A stretch of DNA of 64,000 bases from Trametes villosa (GCA_002964805.2 PUDQ02000001.1:1073501-1137500), one strand, 5' to 3'; shown: positions 11,398 through 23,740, counted from the stretch's first letter. Notes: generated from the sequence alone by a model not told the origin. Program-made: numbers and translations.

Positions 11398-11581
11398 GAT
11401 GTAGCGGAAACATTGTTGTATTGTAACACGCACCAGAGGATGTATAACTAGTTGTATCATGTAATCCACGATCCTACAGTCCACATAGCATTGCGTGAAC
11501 GGTTCAACTTTACGAATCGGACCCAGGCCAGTACTTGCGCACCGCCACGCAATGCCCCCGAGCTTGTACAGCGTGTACCGC

Positions 11582-13084
11582 CTACCTCTTCAATGAGCCC
11601 CTCCAATAGACGTCTTCATCGTCTTGCATAATCCACGCCTGGTCGTCACCTGGAGAATAGATTTCGAGCCTCACCCGATGTGCCCCCCCATTCAAGATTT
11701 CCTTGCAGCGTTTCGACTGATCGAGAGACCATACGTGGTCTGGAAACAGCTTCACGCGCAGCTCGCGAGGACGTGGGGCGCCGAATTTCTGCGCCCGCTG
11801 CCTCACGCAATCGACAATGGCACGCACGAGATCGGTGCTCCGAAGAGTGCCCGAGATGTGCAAGGTGTCGAGTTCGGCGCAGACGGCCTCGCCCCACCGC
11901 AAATGGGACGGAGACGCCAGCGCGGCGAGCAGTGCGTTGAAGGAGTCGTCCGGCGCTTTGGGGACGTCCCAGAGTTCGATTTGTCGGATACTGGGGAAGC
12001 GGTCGAGCGCTCTCGCCCATTCGTTCTGCGGCACTGCGTTCATCTTGCCGCAGAACTGGACCTCCTCTACGGGGGAACCTTGAAAGATGTCTAGACATTG
12101 GACCATAGAGCGGAACAGCGCGCCGTCACGCCGCCCCGCGAGAGCCGAGTCGGCGCCGTTGGTCGCACGGAGAGCTAGGTCCAGCCCGGGCGACCCGCGC
12201 GCAGTCGAGACAAGGCACGAGAGGCTGGGGTAGAGGTCCATGGTATCGCGTACGCGGATGAACGCGGCCTGTTGGAGGATAGGCAGTTGTCCCTGGCCAC
12301 GAGGAAGGAGTGCGCGAAAATCGAGGGGCGTGTCGTGGCGGACGAGCCCGACGGCGATGAGGTCGATAGTAGGTCCCTTCGTGGGAAACGAGAGGTGGGA
12401 GAGAATCTTGGACACCACCTGAGGCGAGTCGACGAGCTTGACGTGAGTGAGCCTGGATTGGCGATGTAGAGAGACGATAGGGAGGGGCGGCGAGAGGGCG
12501 ACGTTGACATATCTCTCCACGGTGAGCCTTTCGAGTCGCATCGAGTGGTGGATGATTTCGAGGAAATTGTCCGGAGGGAGGCGGCGTTCCGCGCCCGCGC
12601 TCATCTCCAGATGAAGGAAGCGTAGTCTCGCGCATAGGAGTGCATCTAGGTGGACGATAGCGTCCCGAACGCGCAGGTTCCACAGTCTGGGGAGGCTGTG
12701 CGCCCGGAGGTCGAACATGGGCGTTCGGCGGGACGATGAGACACCGCCCGGGGAATCATCTCCCTCCACGACCAGGGAAAGCTCTTCGAGGGAAGGTATA
12801 CCTGCGATGAATAGGCGTTGAAAGGCGTCTCGCATCACAGGCTGGCAGCGAATATCGAGGGCCTTGATGTGGGCAAGATGCGGCTGCAAGTTTGCTGCTT
12901 GATCTGCTGGTACAGCGCCCTGTTTACCGCCGAGGAAGGTGATGAGGATCATATCTGTATATCCGTGTGGGTGTTCTGAGACCCGGGCGGGGGATGCGTT
13001 CGTGGATCCTGAGGGGCGCACAGTCACAGTATGCTTGAGTACACTTGTAACACGATATACTGAGTGACACTCACCATAAGACAT
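11582..13084 (-). CDS. F-box/LRR-like hypothetical protein without visible F-box
   Basis: One long frame of 500 codons from 13084 to 11582. The text is leucine-rich in the agaricomycete F-box-protein style: IPSLEELSLVVEGD, LPRLWNLRVRDAIVHLDALL, LRFLHLEMSAG, MRLERLTVERY, then FPSIRQIELWDVPKAPDDSF. A probable 66-nt intron (13009-13074; GTGAGT donor, CTCAG acceptor) is a multiple of three and lacks a stop, so the frame is open with or without splicing; removing it leaves a 10-nt first exon. No F-box helix precedes the repeats. The true 5' end may lie upstream in 13085-13510, or the F-box may be lost. The gene converges with con-6, 184 bp away. Confidence 0.7.
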   Translation of the reverse strand: MSYGECHSVYRVTSVLKHTVTVRPSGSTNASPARVSEHPHGYTDMILITFLGGKQGAVPADQAANLQPHLAHIKALDIRCQPVMRDAFQRLFIAGIPSLEELSLVVEGDDSPGGVSSSRRTPMFDLRAHSLPRLWNLRVRDAIVHLDALLCARLRFLHLEMSAGAERRLPPDNFLEIIHHSMRLERLTVERYVNVALSPPLPIVSLHRQSRLTHVKLVDSPQVVSKILSHLSFPTKGPTIDLIAVGLVRHDTPLDFRALLPRGQGQLPILQQAAFIRVRDTMDLYPSLSCLVSTARGSPGLDLALRATNGADSALAGRRDGALFRSMVQCLDIFQGSPVEEVQFCGKMNAVPQNEWARALDRFPSIRQIELWDVPKAPDDSFNALLAALASPSHLRWGEAVCAELDTLHISGTLRSTDLVRAIVDCVRQRAQKFGAPRPRELRVKLFPDHVWSLDQSKRCKEILNGGAHRVRLEIYSPGDDQAWIMQDDEDVYWRGSLKR

Positions 13085-14132
13085 GTTGGTGGTGTTCGGC
13101 GGGGTGTTTAAGACAATGTGTGGCTCTGGGACGTGGACGCAAGAGAAACCTGTGGGTTATATACACGGCATCGCTTGGACGACACCTTCGAAGAGCTGCG
13201 CCAGTGCACGCAGATCTCGAGAGACTGGTCGTGCGACAACGATACACGGTCAAAGCGTAGCCCAGAGATAGCGAGTGTTGATGAGTAGAGCCTGTGGCCC
13301 CAGGAGGATTTGGGGGATGAGGCCCACTTATAGTACGATCTCTGTGCGTAACCCACTCGTGAGTGGCATCGTAGATTGCCTTTGAGCACGTACAAAATCT
13401 CTGCAGGCGGCATACGGGCTTTGTCGGATGAGCAACAAAACTGCAGCGCGAGTGCTCAAAGGCAACTGGTTTGCAAACTAAGCTTGTGGCATTCATTGGA
13501 CTGATGGGATGCATCCACGGCGTTGTATCGTTAAAAATTCAACGCTGCGGGAGAGTCGCAGCATGATAGTCGCGGTCAAAGAGAGTCCAAGAGAGTCCAA
13601 GTTGCCGGGGGACCGCGCTGCGCCTATGGTGGGCAGCACAGCCACACCGTAGTATGAGCCTCCGGGCCTGCGCAGCGAGCTAGTACGATGGGCGTTCTTT
13701 AGGCTTGAGAGGTTTAGGTACGATTGGCTAGATGTCGCACTGTGAGCAGCGGCTCTGGCGTGGATTGGCTCCTTTGGGAATGGGTGTCGTTTGGTTGCAA
13801 TGTATGGATAGTAAGAACTTGCGCGAGCTTGAAACGGATGCTACGATACAGTACGCGCATAACGGCTGGCAGTGCGAAGAGCATATAAAGGTAGAATGTA
13901 CGCATACGATTGTCAAGGGAATAGTGTGCAGGTAGGTGGTGTGGTTGACTAAGGGATGGATAGAATAAATATTGTAGCTGTGCGCGGTAGTGCGCCGTGC
14001 AAAGGCAAATAGTAAGTGTACGACTCCACCGAAGGACCAATTGCGACGTGACAAATCCTAGTGAGTAGATGGAGCAATCCAAACAGACAGGTAATAAGAT
14101 AGAAAGACTCGAAACAGCTCCCCAGAGCGCGC
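13085..14132. other. Intergenic
   Basis: The segment may hold 5' sequence of the F-box-like gene and the 3' UTR of the four-motif gene. A short tandem direct repeat (two AGAGAGTCCA units) is at about 13580-13600. Open frames are short or AT-rich UTR-like and show no family features. Confidence 0.45.
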
Positions 14133-16808
14133 CTACTTGATCTTCCGGAGCTCCCGTATCACGTCGTGCATGTGCAGCTCCTTGCCCTTGCCCGGCCGGC
14201 GGCCGTCGAGGAACGCGAACGGGCCCTTGCTCTCCGTCGAGACCTCGACCGTGGTCGAGAACGCGCGGTTGTGCGCGTGCTGCAGCGAGAGCACCTCCGG
14301 CTGGCTGTTCGACCGGTTCCGCTCCCCAGCGGATTGCGCCGGCGGCGGCTGCGTCTGCGGGCGCCGCGCCCCGCGCGACACGCTCTGGCTCCGCGCGCCC
14401 GAGCTCAGCGTGCGCTTGCGCTCGCGGGGGACGTCCATTATGGGCGTAGACGGAGTAGCGACGATGCCTGCACTCGTCACGGGGCGGCTGGGGCGCGTTG
14501 AACGCAACGAGGTTGGCGAGTGCGTGGACCCGACCGGTGACGTTGGCGAAGGAATCGCGTCAGATGAGCTCGACAGTCGGAACTCGCGGAGTTGGGGTGG
14601 TGAAGGAGGGCTTGCCGCTGTCTCCGGTGTGGCGATAGCGGCTGCAGCAGGTGGCGATGGAGGCGCGCTGCCGGTACGGAGCATGCCTGCGATGTCGTTC
14701 AGGCCCACACCGAAGAAGCGCGAAAGCTTGGCAGCGCGAACGCGTCGCACGCGGAAGTGCGGGTCCGAAGGATGCGCCGCGGACGGCGGCTCGGGAAGGG
14801 CGAGGGGAGAGACGACGGGCGGCGACGTCGGCGCAGAGGAGGCGGTGGCGGGGCCCCAGAGGAACATGGTTTGACTGACTGGGCTGACTGGGGAACCGGC
14901 GTGGAAAGATTGACGAGTGGGGGAGGACAGCGGGCCTTGACCTTTCGTGAGCGGAGTGTGCGATGCGGGGAGAGAAATTGTCGATGCAACGGAAAGCGAG
15001 TGGAGACTTGAGGAAGCGAGCGTCGGGACGGATAGCGGCGATGTGGGCAAGCCCTCGAAAGTGACGACCTGGGAGGGAGTTGTGGGAGCAGAACCTAGCT
15101 CGGGCTCTAGTTCTTTGGCGTATCGGAGTTCGGGCGATTCGGGCTGCGATGGCGGTTCGGATGCAGGCTCAGCGAAAACGAGTGGCGAGTGCGTCTCTCC
15201 GGACGAGACGGTGCCGACAGAATCGCGTTGCTCGCGATGCGTCTCGGGCACAGAAAGCGTGCTGGCGGGCAGCGAAACGGTCGTTGCGTGCGAGTCGCTG
15301 CTGCGGTGGGCAGATATACCGCTTTCCGTGGCGCCGGCCGGAATGTTCGTGATCTGGAAGAGCGACGGCGGCGGCTCGTTTCCGAACACCTGCAATCACG
15401 CGAAGACATGAGCAATGGACGAGCAGAGGGGCGTGGATGGGTGCAGCCCCGAGTCGGCGCCGAGCCTGCAACTCTATTTGCACGCCGGTGAGACATGACG
15501 CACCTGCAGCATCTTGCGCGCGCGGCGCACGTTCAGCGCGCGCTGCATCTCCAGAGTGCGCCGCCCTGGGAAGTCGTCTTCCCAGTCCGAGTCCAGGTCC
15601 GAGTCTCGCTCGGCAGCCGGCGGTGCCGCATTCAGCAGGCTCTGCCCTGGCGGCGCGTCATCGGGCCCGGTGGCGCACGGCGCCGATCCCTTCAGAGACA
15701 CGGTACGGAACTCCTCCCTGCTCTCCAGAGACGGCGAGGGAACGGGAGGCTCGGGTACTCGGATGAAGGCACGGAGGTCGAGGCTGAGCTGGCGCTTCAC
15801 GTTCCGTCGGCTGTCCCGGGGCAGGCGCGTGGACGAAGTGCGCCGGGGTCGTGGCAGATCTCGGATCGCAAGCGACGCTTCCGCAAACGAGACCGCAGAT
15901 GGTGACGGGAGCGGGGAGCGTGATGGGACCGGAGACGCTGCGCGCAGGAGGACTTCCGGCGGGATGTTGTCTCCCAGTTGGCGCGCGAGCTTTGCCGCAC
16001 GCGCACGCAACACCTGCTCAGGACTGCGCTCGGAAGGGAAGATGGACGACGCCACAGAGCCACGTCTTGATGAGACAGTCGAGTCTCGCTTCGAATGCGC
16101 CCCTTCGAGCGTGGACTCATCGTCCCCAGTTACGGGGGACACCGGTGACGGCGGGATGGCATGGAGTTTCTCGGGCCACTGGAAGACAATAGGCGAGATG
16201 GGCGAGGTGTGTATCGTCAGGGCGGCCGGTGGTATTGCAAGCGAAGAGCGCATAGACGCGAGTGAGCGCGCGCGGTGCACTCCGCCATGCTGAGTCTGGC
16301 TCCCGTGGCCGACTGTGGCGCTCCGTTTGAGCGAACTATGGTGGTCGATGTCCGGTGGCGGAGTCTTCAAGGGCGAAGAGCTTGCGGAAGTCGACGCGGA
16401 GGTGAGGGACGGCTCCTCGAGCACGCCGAGGAAGCGGAACTCCGGGGTAGCCGGGGAGGGACTACTCACAGAGACCGGGATGGGGACTTCTCCAAGTATC
16501 CGGGAGAGTTTACGCGTTTTCCGGAGGAGCTTCATCTTCTCGCTCGGGTCAAGACCGTCGCTCAAAGGAATCGGGAGCACGGGTTGCTCCTGCTTGAGGT
16601 GGAGAGACGCAGGTAGGGGCGGACTGCGCGGGGAGAGGAACGAGGCACGTGAGGGCGACGGCGTGTACGACTGCAGCGAACGCTCTGAGCGCGCCGCCGC
16701 GCTGTCCGTCGAGGAGGGGAGCCCGTGCGAGAGTGTGCGCGCGAGAGGTGGGATGGAGAGGTTGAGCGAGAAGCCCTTGCTGCTGCGATTCTTCGAGGAC
16801 GAGACCAT
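14133..16808 (-). CDS. Disordered protein with four basic-helix KLxRxxG motifs, function unknown
   Basis: Two exons (16808-15504, 15389-14133) separated by a 114-nt intron give 853 residues. Most of the chain is Ser/Pro/Thr-rich and predicted disordered. Four short segments share an Arg-rich helix followed by K-[LM]-x-[RQ]-x-[LF]-G and often a Pro pair: LLRKTRKLSRILGEVPIP (about residues 95-111), VLRARAAKLARQLGDNIPP (267-285), LNVRRARKMLQVFGNEPPP (425-443, split by the intron) and VRRVRAAKLSRFFGVGLNDI (650-669). Two aromatic SPIVFQW/QTMFLW segments are also repeated. No enzyme or known domain is visible. A scaffold or adaptor with short linear motifs is the most economical guess. Confidence 0.8.
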
Positions 16809-17609
16809 TTCGGGCGCGTGGCAGCGACAGCTGCGAGAAACAGGGTATAGGCGTGGCGTTGATGCAGGCAGAGACTGATGGGCAGATGAGACGTGCGTGT
16901 GGAGGAGCGCGTCAACTGGCTGTACAGATGCGAAGGCAGCAATGAGAAACGACTTGGAGAATGCAGTGCGAGATTGAATCAGGGCGAGACCATGGACGAG
17001 AGCGAGACGGCGGGGCGGAGGCTACCGCGCTGCCTGGGGGCGGGCAGGGGAGGAGCGGGAGGACGGAGGGGGAGGGAGGGTGGCGAAGAACATGATGAGG
17101 AGGCCGGGTGCGCGGACGGCAAGAGGCGACTCGTGCGGTAACTCCAGCCTGGATACGCGAACGCATTCCTACAGAGCCCGATATGGCAGCGCACCCCCGC
17201 CACAGGAACGGCCCGCTGATCCCATCACCTTCGCCAACCTTTACGCGCGCCTATCGCCGGCCGCCCGCCCTGGCGCCCCCTTTTGGGCCGTCCCGCCGCG
17301 CGGCCATTGGCTGCTCCGCCGGCTCCGAGCTTTCCCCACATCTAGCTCGTGCGCCATAGCAATCCGAAGCAGGCGCGACTTCTCTCAGCCTCTTCTATAC
17401 TTGTGATTGCGAGAAACCGGGAACATGCAAAGCTAATGCCACAGTGAACGACAGACGGTGAATGCGACCTCCTCCAGCCGGCATGTATGTATGTATATGC
17501 AACGAGAGAATGCGATGAGAGAGAGAGAGTGATTCAGAATGCAATGCGAATGAATGATAAACGACGCCGAGCCACCCCGGTCCGCGTCCGATGTCCTCGA
17601 GGTTCGAGC
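16809..17609. other. Intergenic, promoter region with CCAAT and microsatellites
   Basis: The region lies between the start of the four-motif gene and the 3' end of the Sec7 gene. A CCAAT box reads on the minus strand at 17306-17310, about 500 bp before the start at 16808. Two microsatellites, (ATGT)3 at about 17483-17495 and a GA run at about 17516-17529, lie in the probable Sec7-gene 3' UTR. No gene was found. Confidence 0.5.
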
Positions 17610-20600
17610 CTACAAGTCGAACATGGCCACAGTCGCGCTTGGCTGCTGGTCGTACGGGCTCGCGCTCCCGCGGCGCCGAGCCGACGGGCTCGTCGGCGTC
17701 GTCCCCGGCTCCTCCGCGACGTCCGGCGTGTGGGTGTCCCCCGCGCGCGCCTGCTGCTTCTGCCCAAAGAGAACCGAGATACGGAGGTCCGAGGGGAGCT
17801 TCACGAGCGACACGCGCTTCGCCGCGCGCGTCTTGTGCCACTCCTCCGCCTGCTCCTCCGGCATCTCCGGCGCGGTGTAGAACTTCTCGTGCGAGCCCCC
17901 GTCCGTGCTCGCCGCGCTCTCGAGCGAGTCCTGCGCGGCGAGCGGCACCGCGCGCGGTCGCTCGGGCGACTCCGGGAACGGGAACGACCCGCCCGACGTC
18001 GCGGAGCTCCCGACCTCCGCAGGGGACGTCGTCGATGAGTCGAACGTGTGCGGGGACCCAAACGCCACCGTCGCGCTGCGTTGCCTGGAGTGCCACCTCG
18101 AGGACCCGCCCGATTGCGCCGAGTGGAACGAGTCCGCCACAGATGATTCGTGCGCATGGGAGTGTGTCGATGACTGGCCAGTTCGTGGGATCGCCATCGG
18201 TGCCGAGAGAGGGGCGGGGTCCGTCTGGTCGACATAGACCGACAAGGTCATCGCAGGAGGACGCATGGTCTCGCGGTCGACCCGCTGCCTCAACGCCTCC
18301 TTCGCGACCTCCGCCTCACGCTCGACCTCCGCCTTCCGCTCGACCTCCTCGCGGTCCGCCTGCCGCTGGCTCGCGAGCTTCTGCGCGGCCGCCTGCATCG
18401 CAAGCCGCTTCGTGCGCTCCCAGTCGCGCTCCTCCGCGGCGAGGTCCGCGGCGAGCACGTCGCGGTAGCACACGAGCTTCTCGATGTCGAGCCGCACCTG
18501 CATCACGCGCTTCGCGACGCCCGCGACGGCGCCCTGCAGGCGGTCGCGCGTCGCGCGCTGGAACGGCGTCAGCACCGCGAGGTTCCGCACGAAGCGCATG
18601 TCCGTGTCGAGCTGCGTGCGCGCGAGCGCGAGCTTCGCCTCCAGCTCCGCCACCTTCGTCCGGATGACCGCGGGCCGCGACGAGCGCCGCGTCTTCGGCT
18701 CGCCGCCCGTGCGCCCGCCCGCGCCGCCGGAGAACGGCTGCGGCGAGCCGAGCGTGGACTCGAGGCTGTACGCGCGCTTCCGGCCGCCGGAGCGGATGCT
18801 CATGTTGTCGGGCGCGTAGAGCCGGTTCGCCGCGAGCTCCGTCTTGACCTCGTCGAACGTCGCCTTGAACAGCCGGGAGGTATTCTCGTACGGGGGCGTG
18901 GTCGGGTCGGAGCCAATCGAGCCCACAGAACCCACGGACCCCTGCCGCGTCCTCGACCCTTCCGAGGGCGCCAGCGTCGGCTCAGAGTCGGCGGCGGTTC
19001 GTGAGACGATGTCCAGGTCCTCCGACGACCTGCCGTTCCACGTGTGGACGGCGGGCGAGGGAGCGGCGCTCAGGTTGTGTTTCACGTCCCTGAGATGCGA
19101 GGCCGCAGCGGCGATACCCGTGAGCTCGATATCCTTGCCGGACAGGCCCAGCGCCCGCATGCGCACGCCGGCGGTCTTGAACGCGCTCGCGTAGTTGATA
19201 CGCGCGATCCACTCGTTCATCTCCTTTTCATCCTGCGATTGGAGGAGGAACTGGCGACCATCAGGCATAACGAGGCGCAGCGTGTTCGGATACTGCGGCA
19301 GTTATTGTTAGCTCGCTTGAGCGGGGGTCCAATTGTAGTGCGCACCTTCGTGTAGGACTTGTCGAAGACAGCGACAGCGTCCCGCACAGAAAGCATCTCA
19401 TCCGGCTGAGGCAGTGACGTCTGCTGGAGGATGACCTGCCCGTTCGTACGACCCAGTTGTGACTGGAGATCGGTCGCCCAGGTGGAATCACGGAAGAAGA
19501 GCAGCTGCGAACCCGTCAGGAGAACGCACCACTCCCGCCACTTGCGAGTCATCGCGCGCCGGCCGCCCTCCACAGTGTCCTCTTTTCGCAGCAGAAGCCC
19601 GACCTTTGTGACCTTGATTACCCACACGCCGGCGCCGGAGGGTGTCAGTGCGGGCATGTTGCCGAGTGAGCTTTGGAACATCGGCCCCGGCCCGCCCGTC
19701 ACGCTGAGGCTGAACCAAGGCGAGGCGTGGTATCGGTTTTCGATGGCTGCAACTTCGACAACGCTGGCGAGCGCGAAGGCGCGCTGCAGCTCGTCTTCGT
19801 CCCATGGACCGGCCGTCCCCTGATAGAAGTACGGGCTCTCTGGGGGTATCTGGGAATGTACATCTATCCGGAGGTCGTCTAGGAGATTCTACAGCGCAGA
19901 TAGAAGTGAGTCGCCATGAATAACGCACTGCGGGCTTACGACATACCCTAGTGATGAGATAGTAAGGGTCTATGCGGTTGTTCTTCCCGAGCAGGGCTGA
20001 ACCAGAGCCACTGTTCAACCCGCCGGGGGAAGGAGCGTTGATGGTGGACATCCTGCGGGTCATCACGTCGGGCACCAGGCCTCGCTGCCCGTTGACGTCC
20101 AAGGGGTCCTCGATGAAAATGAATGGCGCGAAGACGATATTGTCATAGAAGCACTGTGGGCGGAATAAGCTCACCGCTATACGCACCGGAACTGAATGCG
20201 CTTACATCGAGAACTTCTGGAGCTACGCCTGGGAGACGTGTGTTCTTGATGTAATCCGGCTTCGTCATCTTGCGCTTATTAGACTTGTTAAATGCGTCGG
20301 TATGTAACATGATAAGGCTGAATGCTAGGATATATGGGTGGTCTGCGCGAACACAATATCACGTTAGAGGTACTACTTTGAATATGATAGAGAAGTGTTG
20401 ACTGACCGTCGGATGAGAATAAGTTAGGATTACACTGAACGTATCGTGCAGCAAAGGCCTCCATGACACGGTCGATTTGCTGCGTCTCGCGAGGTAGACC
20501 GACGTCCATGAGCAGCTTCCTCAACGCAACGTCGAGCGGGTCCCCAACGAAGTTGAAGCGCTCGATGTACGCACGAAGCGCGCGGGCGTGGAATGCGTCG

Positions 20601-22298
20601 GGACTAGTATGACATCAGGTCCGATCATCGTTAGAGATTCATTTACACAGGCACGTACCTTGATGCTAGTACAGAGGCCACCTCGGTTTTGCTCACCGCC
20701 TCTACCAACCGGTGGAGGAAATCTTCTGGGGACTCCTCGTCCGTCCGCGGTCTAGGAATCTCTACAGACGGCTTCGACAGGGAAGGACGAGAGGACCCCA
20801 GGCTGGATGGAGGTGTTGTCGCCACTTGACCCTCCAGGACATTCGGAGAACTCGCTGAAGTCGGGGTATTGCTGGAAGATGAGCCGAACAAGTTGATGGA
20901 CAGGCGGTGAAGAAGCGGCGGATTCGTTTGGGCGCGAGGGCGATGCTCTGGCTGGATGGTCGGATATTGTGGAGCCATGGGGAGTTCTGAGGGGGTCGGG
21001 AGGGGCGAGGCGGAGGGTGATGAGTTGAAGGGGCGCGAGTCGGAGAAGAAGGATAACCGGGGGCTTGCAGGGGTGTCCGCGGTCTGTGGTCGATGGGAAG
21101 CACGCCGTCGTCGCGCGGGCAGAGAGGTGGAAGGCTTGCCCTTCGGGACCTCTGCAGGGACCTCTTCTTCCTTGCGAGTTTGTGACCGCTTACGGAGCCG
21201 TTCGGAGTGTCGACGCTGTAGCTCTGGCGGCGGCCCGGGTGGGACCAAACCGGGCGAGGGTACGGGGGTATTGATGTAGAAGGGGGAGACTGGCGGGAAT
21301 GCAGGAAGTGTAGGCTGTGGTATAGGCGAAGGAGGGACTGATCCGGCATCTGGACGTGAATTGACTCTCTTTCGAGACCAGAAAGAACTCTTGCGCGATA
21401 GCGGTTTGGGGTCAGCAGGGCGAAGGTCTGCTTCTGTCTCCCGCTGCTTGCCCTTGTTGTCCGAGGACATCAGGGTGAGCGGTCCAAGAGACAAGCCTCG
21501 CGCTCGCCGTCGTTCCCTGACAGCCGCTGGGGAGTCGGCGGGGACCTCGCGCTCCTTCTGGAAGCTCTTCGCGTGTCGGATGGTCGGATTGGGGCGCCTA
21601 AGTTCAGACGTACTAGGGTTATGCGGCTGGAGGAACATGACCGTGTTGACTTCCGAAGACGAGGACGAAGTGGAAACCGAAGGTGCGCCTACAGGCAAGC
21701 CGATCCCCAGAGCTGCACGGGCAAGCGCGACGGTGGGCTGAGCAGCGCTGGAGGAATCACCGGGGGCGTAGGAGGCACGAGAGGCAGGCTGCAATGAGGA
21801 CGCGCGAGAGGAGGAGTCTGACAGAGCGCCTGATCGAGAGCTGTCGTTACGCCGGATAGTCCGTGTTGTGTCATCGCCATCGTCGCGGGAGGGCGGATCT
21901 GGGGAGAGACGGGTGGGGGGCGTCAGGTTTTCAGGGCTGAGATTCGGAGTAGGAGGGAGCTCTTTGTCCGTCATAAACACACTCGAGGGGGTTGGCAGCT
22001 GGTCGTGCTGGGCGTTCATGACCCCGAGCTCATCGGTGGAAAGCGATGCAGCACCTCTCGGCGCGACTGCGGGGGAATAGGCCGGCGTACCGCGCCGTCG
22101 CCATAGGGGAAGGGAGAAGAAGTGGGTCGTGGTCTGGGTGGTGGTGACGACGTGGGTGGTCGTGGTCGTGGTCGTCGCGGCGAGGAGGGCGGGGTCGGGG
22201 TTGTCCTGGGAGTATGGCGGGGGCGGGGTCGCGGAGAGTTGATTGCGGGGGGAGCGGGTGGGGGAGCCCTTGCCTGCGAGGCCAAAGAGGGCAACCAT
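17610..22298 (-). CDS. Sec7-PH domain Arf guanine-nucleotide exchange factor (Syt1-like)
   Basis: Six exons (22298-20659, 20603-20407, 20342-20206, 20153-19947, 19888-19346, 19292-17610) give 1,468 residues. Residues 1-520 are disordered and Ser/Pro-rich with a poly-Thr run. The Sec7 domain follows at about 525-700. It carries the catalytic glutamate finger in VGLPRETQQIDRVMEAFA (Glu at about 586) and the YILAFSLIMLHTDAFN motif. A split PH domain (VIKVTKVGLLLRKED, REWCVLLTGSQLLFF, FLLQSQDEKEMNEWIARINY) spans about 790-930, then comes a long charged coiled coil. This order matches yeast Syt1-type GEFs, which load GTP on Arf/Arl GTPases at Golgi or endosome membranes. The 5' end is divergent from the gene at 22902, 603 bp away. 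Confidence 0.88.
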
Positions 22299-22901
22299 GC
22301 GGCGGCCGCGGCGGGGGTGGGGCGGGGGCTACGGCGGGTCGTGGACGGCCTCCAGGGTTGCGGCGGGAGCGTCGCGGTCGGCGTCGAGGACGAGAGCGAG
22401 TCGAACCGTGCCGGACGGGACACGGGTCGACGCAGCGGGCGGGAGAGTTGCTGCCTTATTCGGCTGCAGGCGCACGTGGGCGCTCTGGGCTGCGCGGGAG
22501 GCGAGAAGCGCCGGCAGTAGTGCTAGCGCTGGTGCAGAGACTCAGAGTGAGTGGGCGGCAGCAGCGGCCGGGGAGTGGGAGTCGGCGAGCGAGGGACAGA
22601 CAGCGCGCGCTGGTTTGAGCACTCCCTCTGCCTTTTCGACTGGGCTGCGGCACCCCGGGCCATGGCATCCACACCCGCCCTCTGCCGCTCAAATTGCTCC
22701 CTTCCGGCCCTCTGAGCCTCCGTCCGGCCCTCTGCCTCTCCTTTCCACCGGCCATCTAGTTCAGACACGCGATCTGGAATACCATCACCTGCCCTCTCTG
22801 GCCTCCGTGCGTCCCCTGCGCTCTCGCTCCGTGCACCGTCGCTAACGCCCCCTTTGTGTCCGCCAGATCCCACCGTGCCCCCCTGCTCCCAGACCCATCG
22901 T
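22299..22901. other. Divergent promoter region
   Basis: This 603-bp segment lies between the Sec7-GEF start (minus) and the DUF6914-like start (plus). It is GC-rich with purine/pyrimidine-skewed blocks. The frames in it are repetitive Arg/Gly/Ala text without domain features. No TATA box is obvious. Confidence 0.5.
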
Positions 22902-23408
22902 ATGTCGCATCGCAGTCCACGCATGCCCCACCATGACCGTCCCTCCAGCCGACGCATGGCCGAAGGAAACTCCCAGATCGTCCTCGAGGTCACCCAGGTG
23001 TGGCGCGGAAAGGACTCCGAGGGCAAGGACCTCCCCCTCCACTGGGCGCTCACCTTCAAGACCGCCGGCACCGACGACCGCCCCATAGGCAACTGCTACA
23101 ACGCCGCCGGCAACATCGACACCTACTGCTACGAGGCCGAGCGCGACATCGTCCTCCGGAACGAGAACTGGCGCGGCTCCCTCCCCGTCGGCCGCATCCC
23201 TGCCGAGTCCCTGCCCAAGTTCGAGCGCATCCTCTCCCAGATCCCCATCACCCGCCACGATCCCTCCTGGAACTGCCAAAACTGGGTCTGGGCAAGTCTA
23301 CGCGAACTACGGCACGCCGGATTCTCCATCGAGCCTATCCTCTCCTGGTCCCGTCTTCGAGAAGCATTATTCGACCTCTTGGAGGCATGGGAGTGCGGCG
23401 ACATCTGA
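22902..23408 (+). CDS. Small conserved fungal protein, DUF6914-like
   Basis: A single-exon frame codes for about 168 residues from Met at 22902; a second in-frame Met at 22956 (AEGNSQIVLEV) is the more conserved-looking start. The core reads LHWALTFKTAG, IGNCYNAAGNIDTYCYE, WRGSLPVGRIP, and near the C-terminus WNCQNWVWASLRELRHAGF. The W-N-C-x-x-W-V helix and the overall plan recall a small basidiomycete family annotated DUF6914; that match is from memory. The paired Cys and Trp residues could form an active site, but no activity is known. The gene converges with NOP7, 332 bp away. Confidence 0.7.
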   Translation: MSHRSPRMPHHDRPSSRRMAEGNSQIVLEVTQVWRGKDSEGKDLPLHWALTFKTAGTDDRPIGNCYNAAGNIDTYCYEAERDIVLRNENWRGSLPVGRIPAESLPKFERILSQIPITRHDPSWNCQNWVWASLRELRHAGFSIEPILSWSRLREALFDLLEAWECGDI

Positions 23409-23740
23409 CCTACTTCTCCGGCCGTCGTCGGGGTCATTCTAATTACTTGCTGTTTTCTGGGGTTTAGAGTCTGTGAGTGCCGATCGCCCCTCCCTCACGG
23501 TGCGTCTGAGTTGACACCATACCCGCAGGTTTTTTTGGTATTTTACTACGATTCGACTGGTGCGACATTGTGAGAGCTATCATTGTAATGTAGGAGACAG
23601 TACGTCTCCAAGCGAATGGAAGTCACCGAGACGATGTACAACAATGAACCCCGCGCAAGGGGGAAGCAGGACGAGTGTATGATACTCTACTAAACATGAA
23701 CAAAGCAGTATAGAACAGGACGCGAGCGGACGGGCAGAAC
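23409..23740. other. Intergenic between convergent genes
   Basis: The two 3' UTRs meet here. A poly-T run (GTTTTTTTGG, about 23529) could serve 3'-end formation of the plus-strand gene. No gene was found. Confidence 0.45.

Noticed and set aside
12126..12683. Minus-strand alternative frame within the LRR-like gene
   Set aside because: Pro/Arg-rich shadow of the leucine-rich frame.
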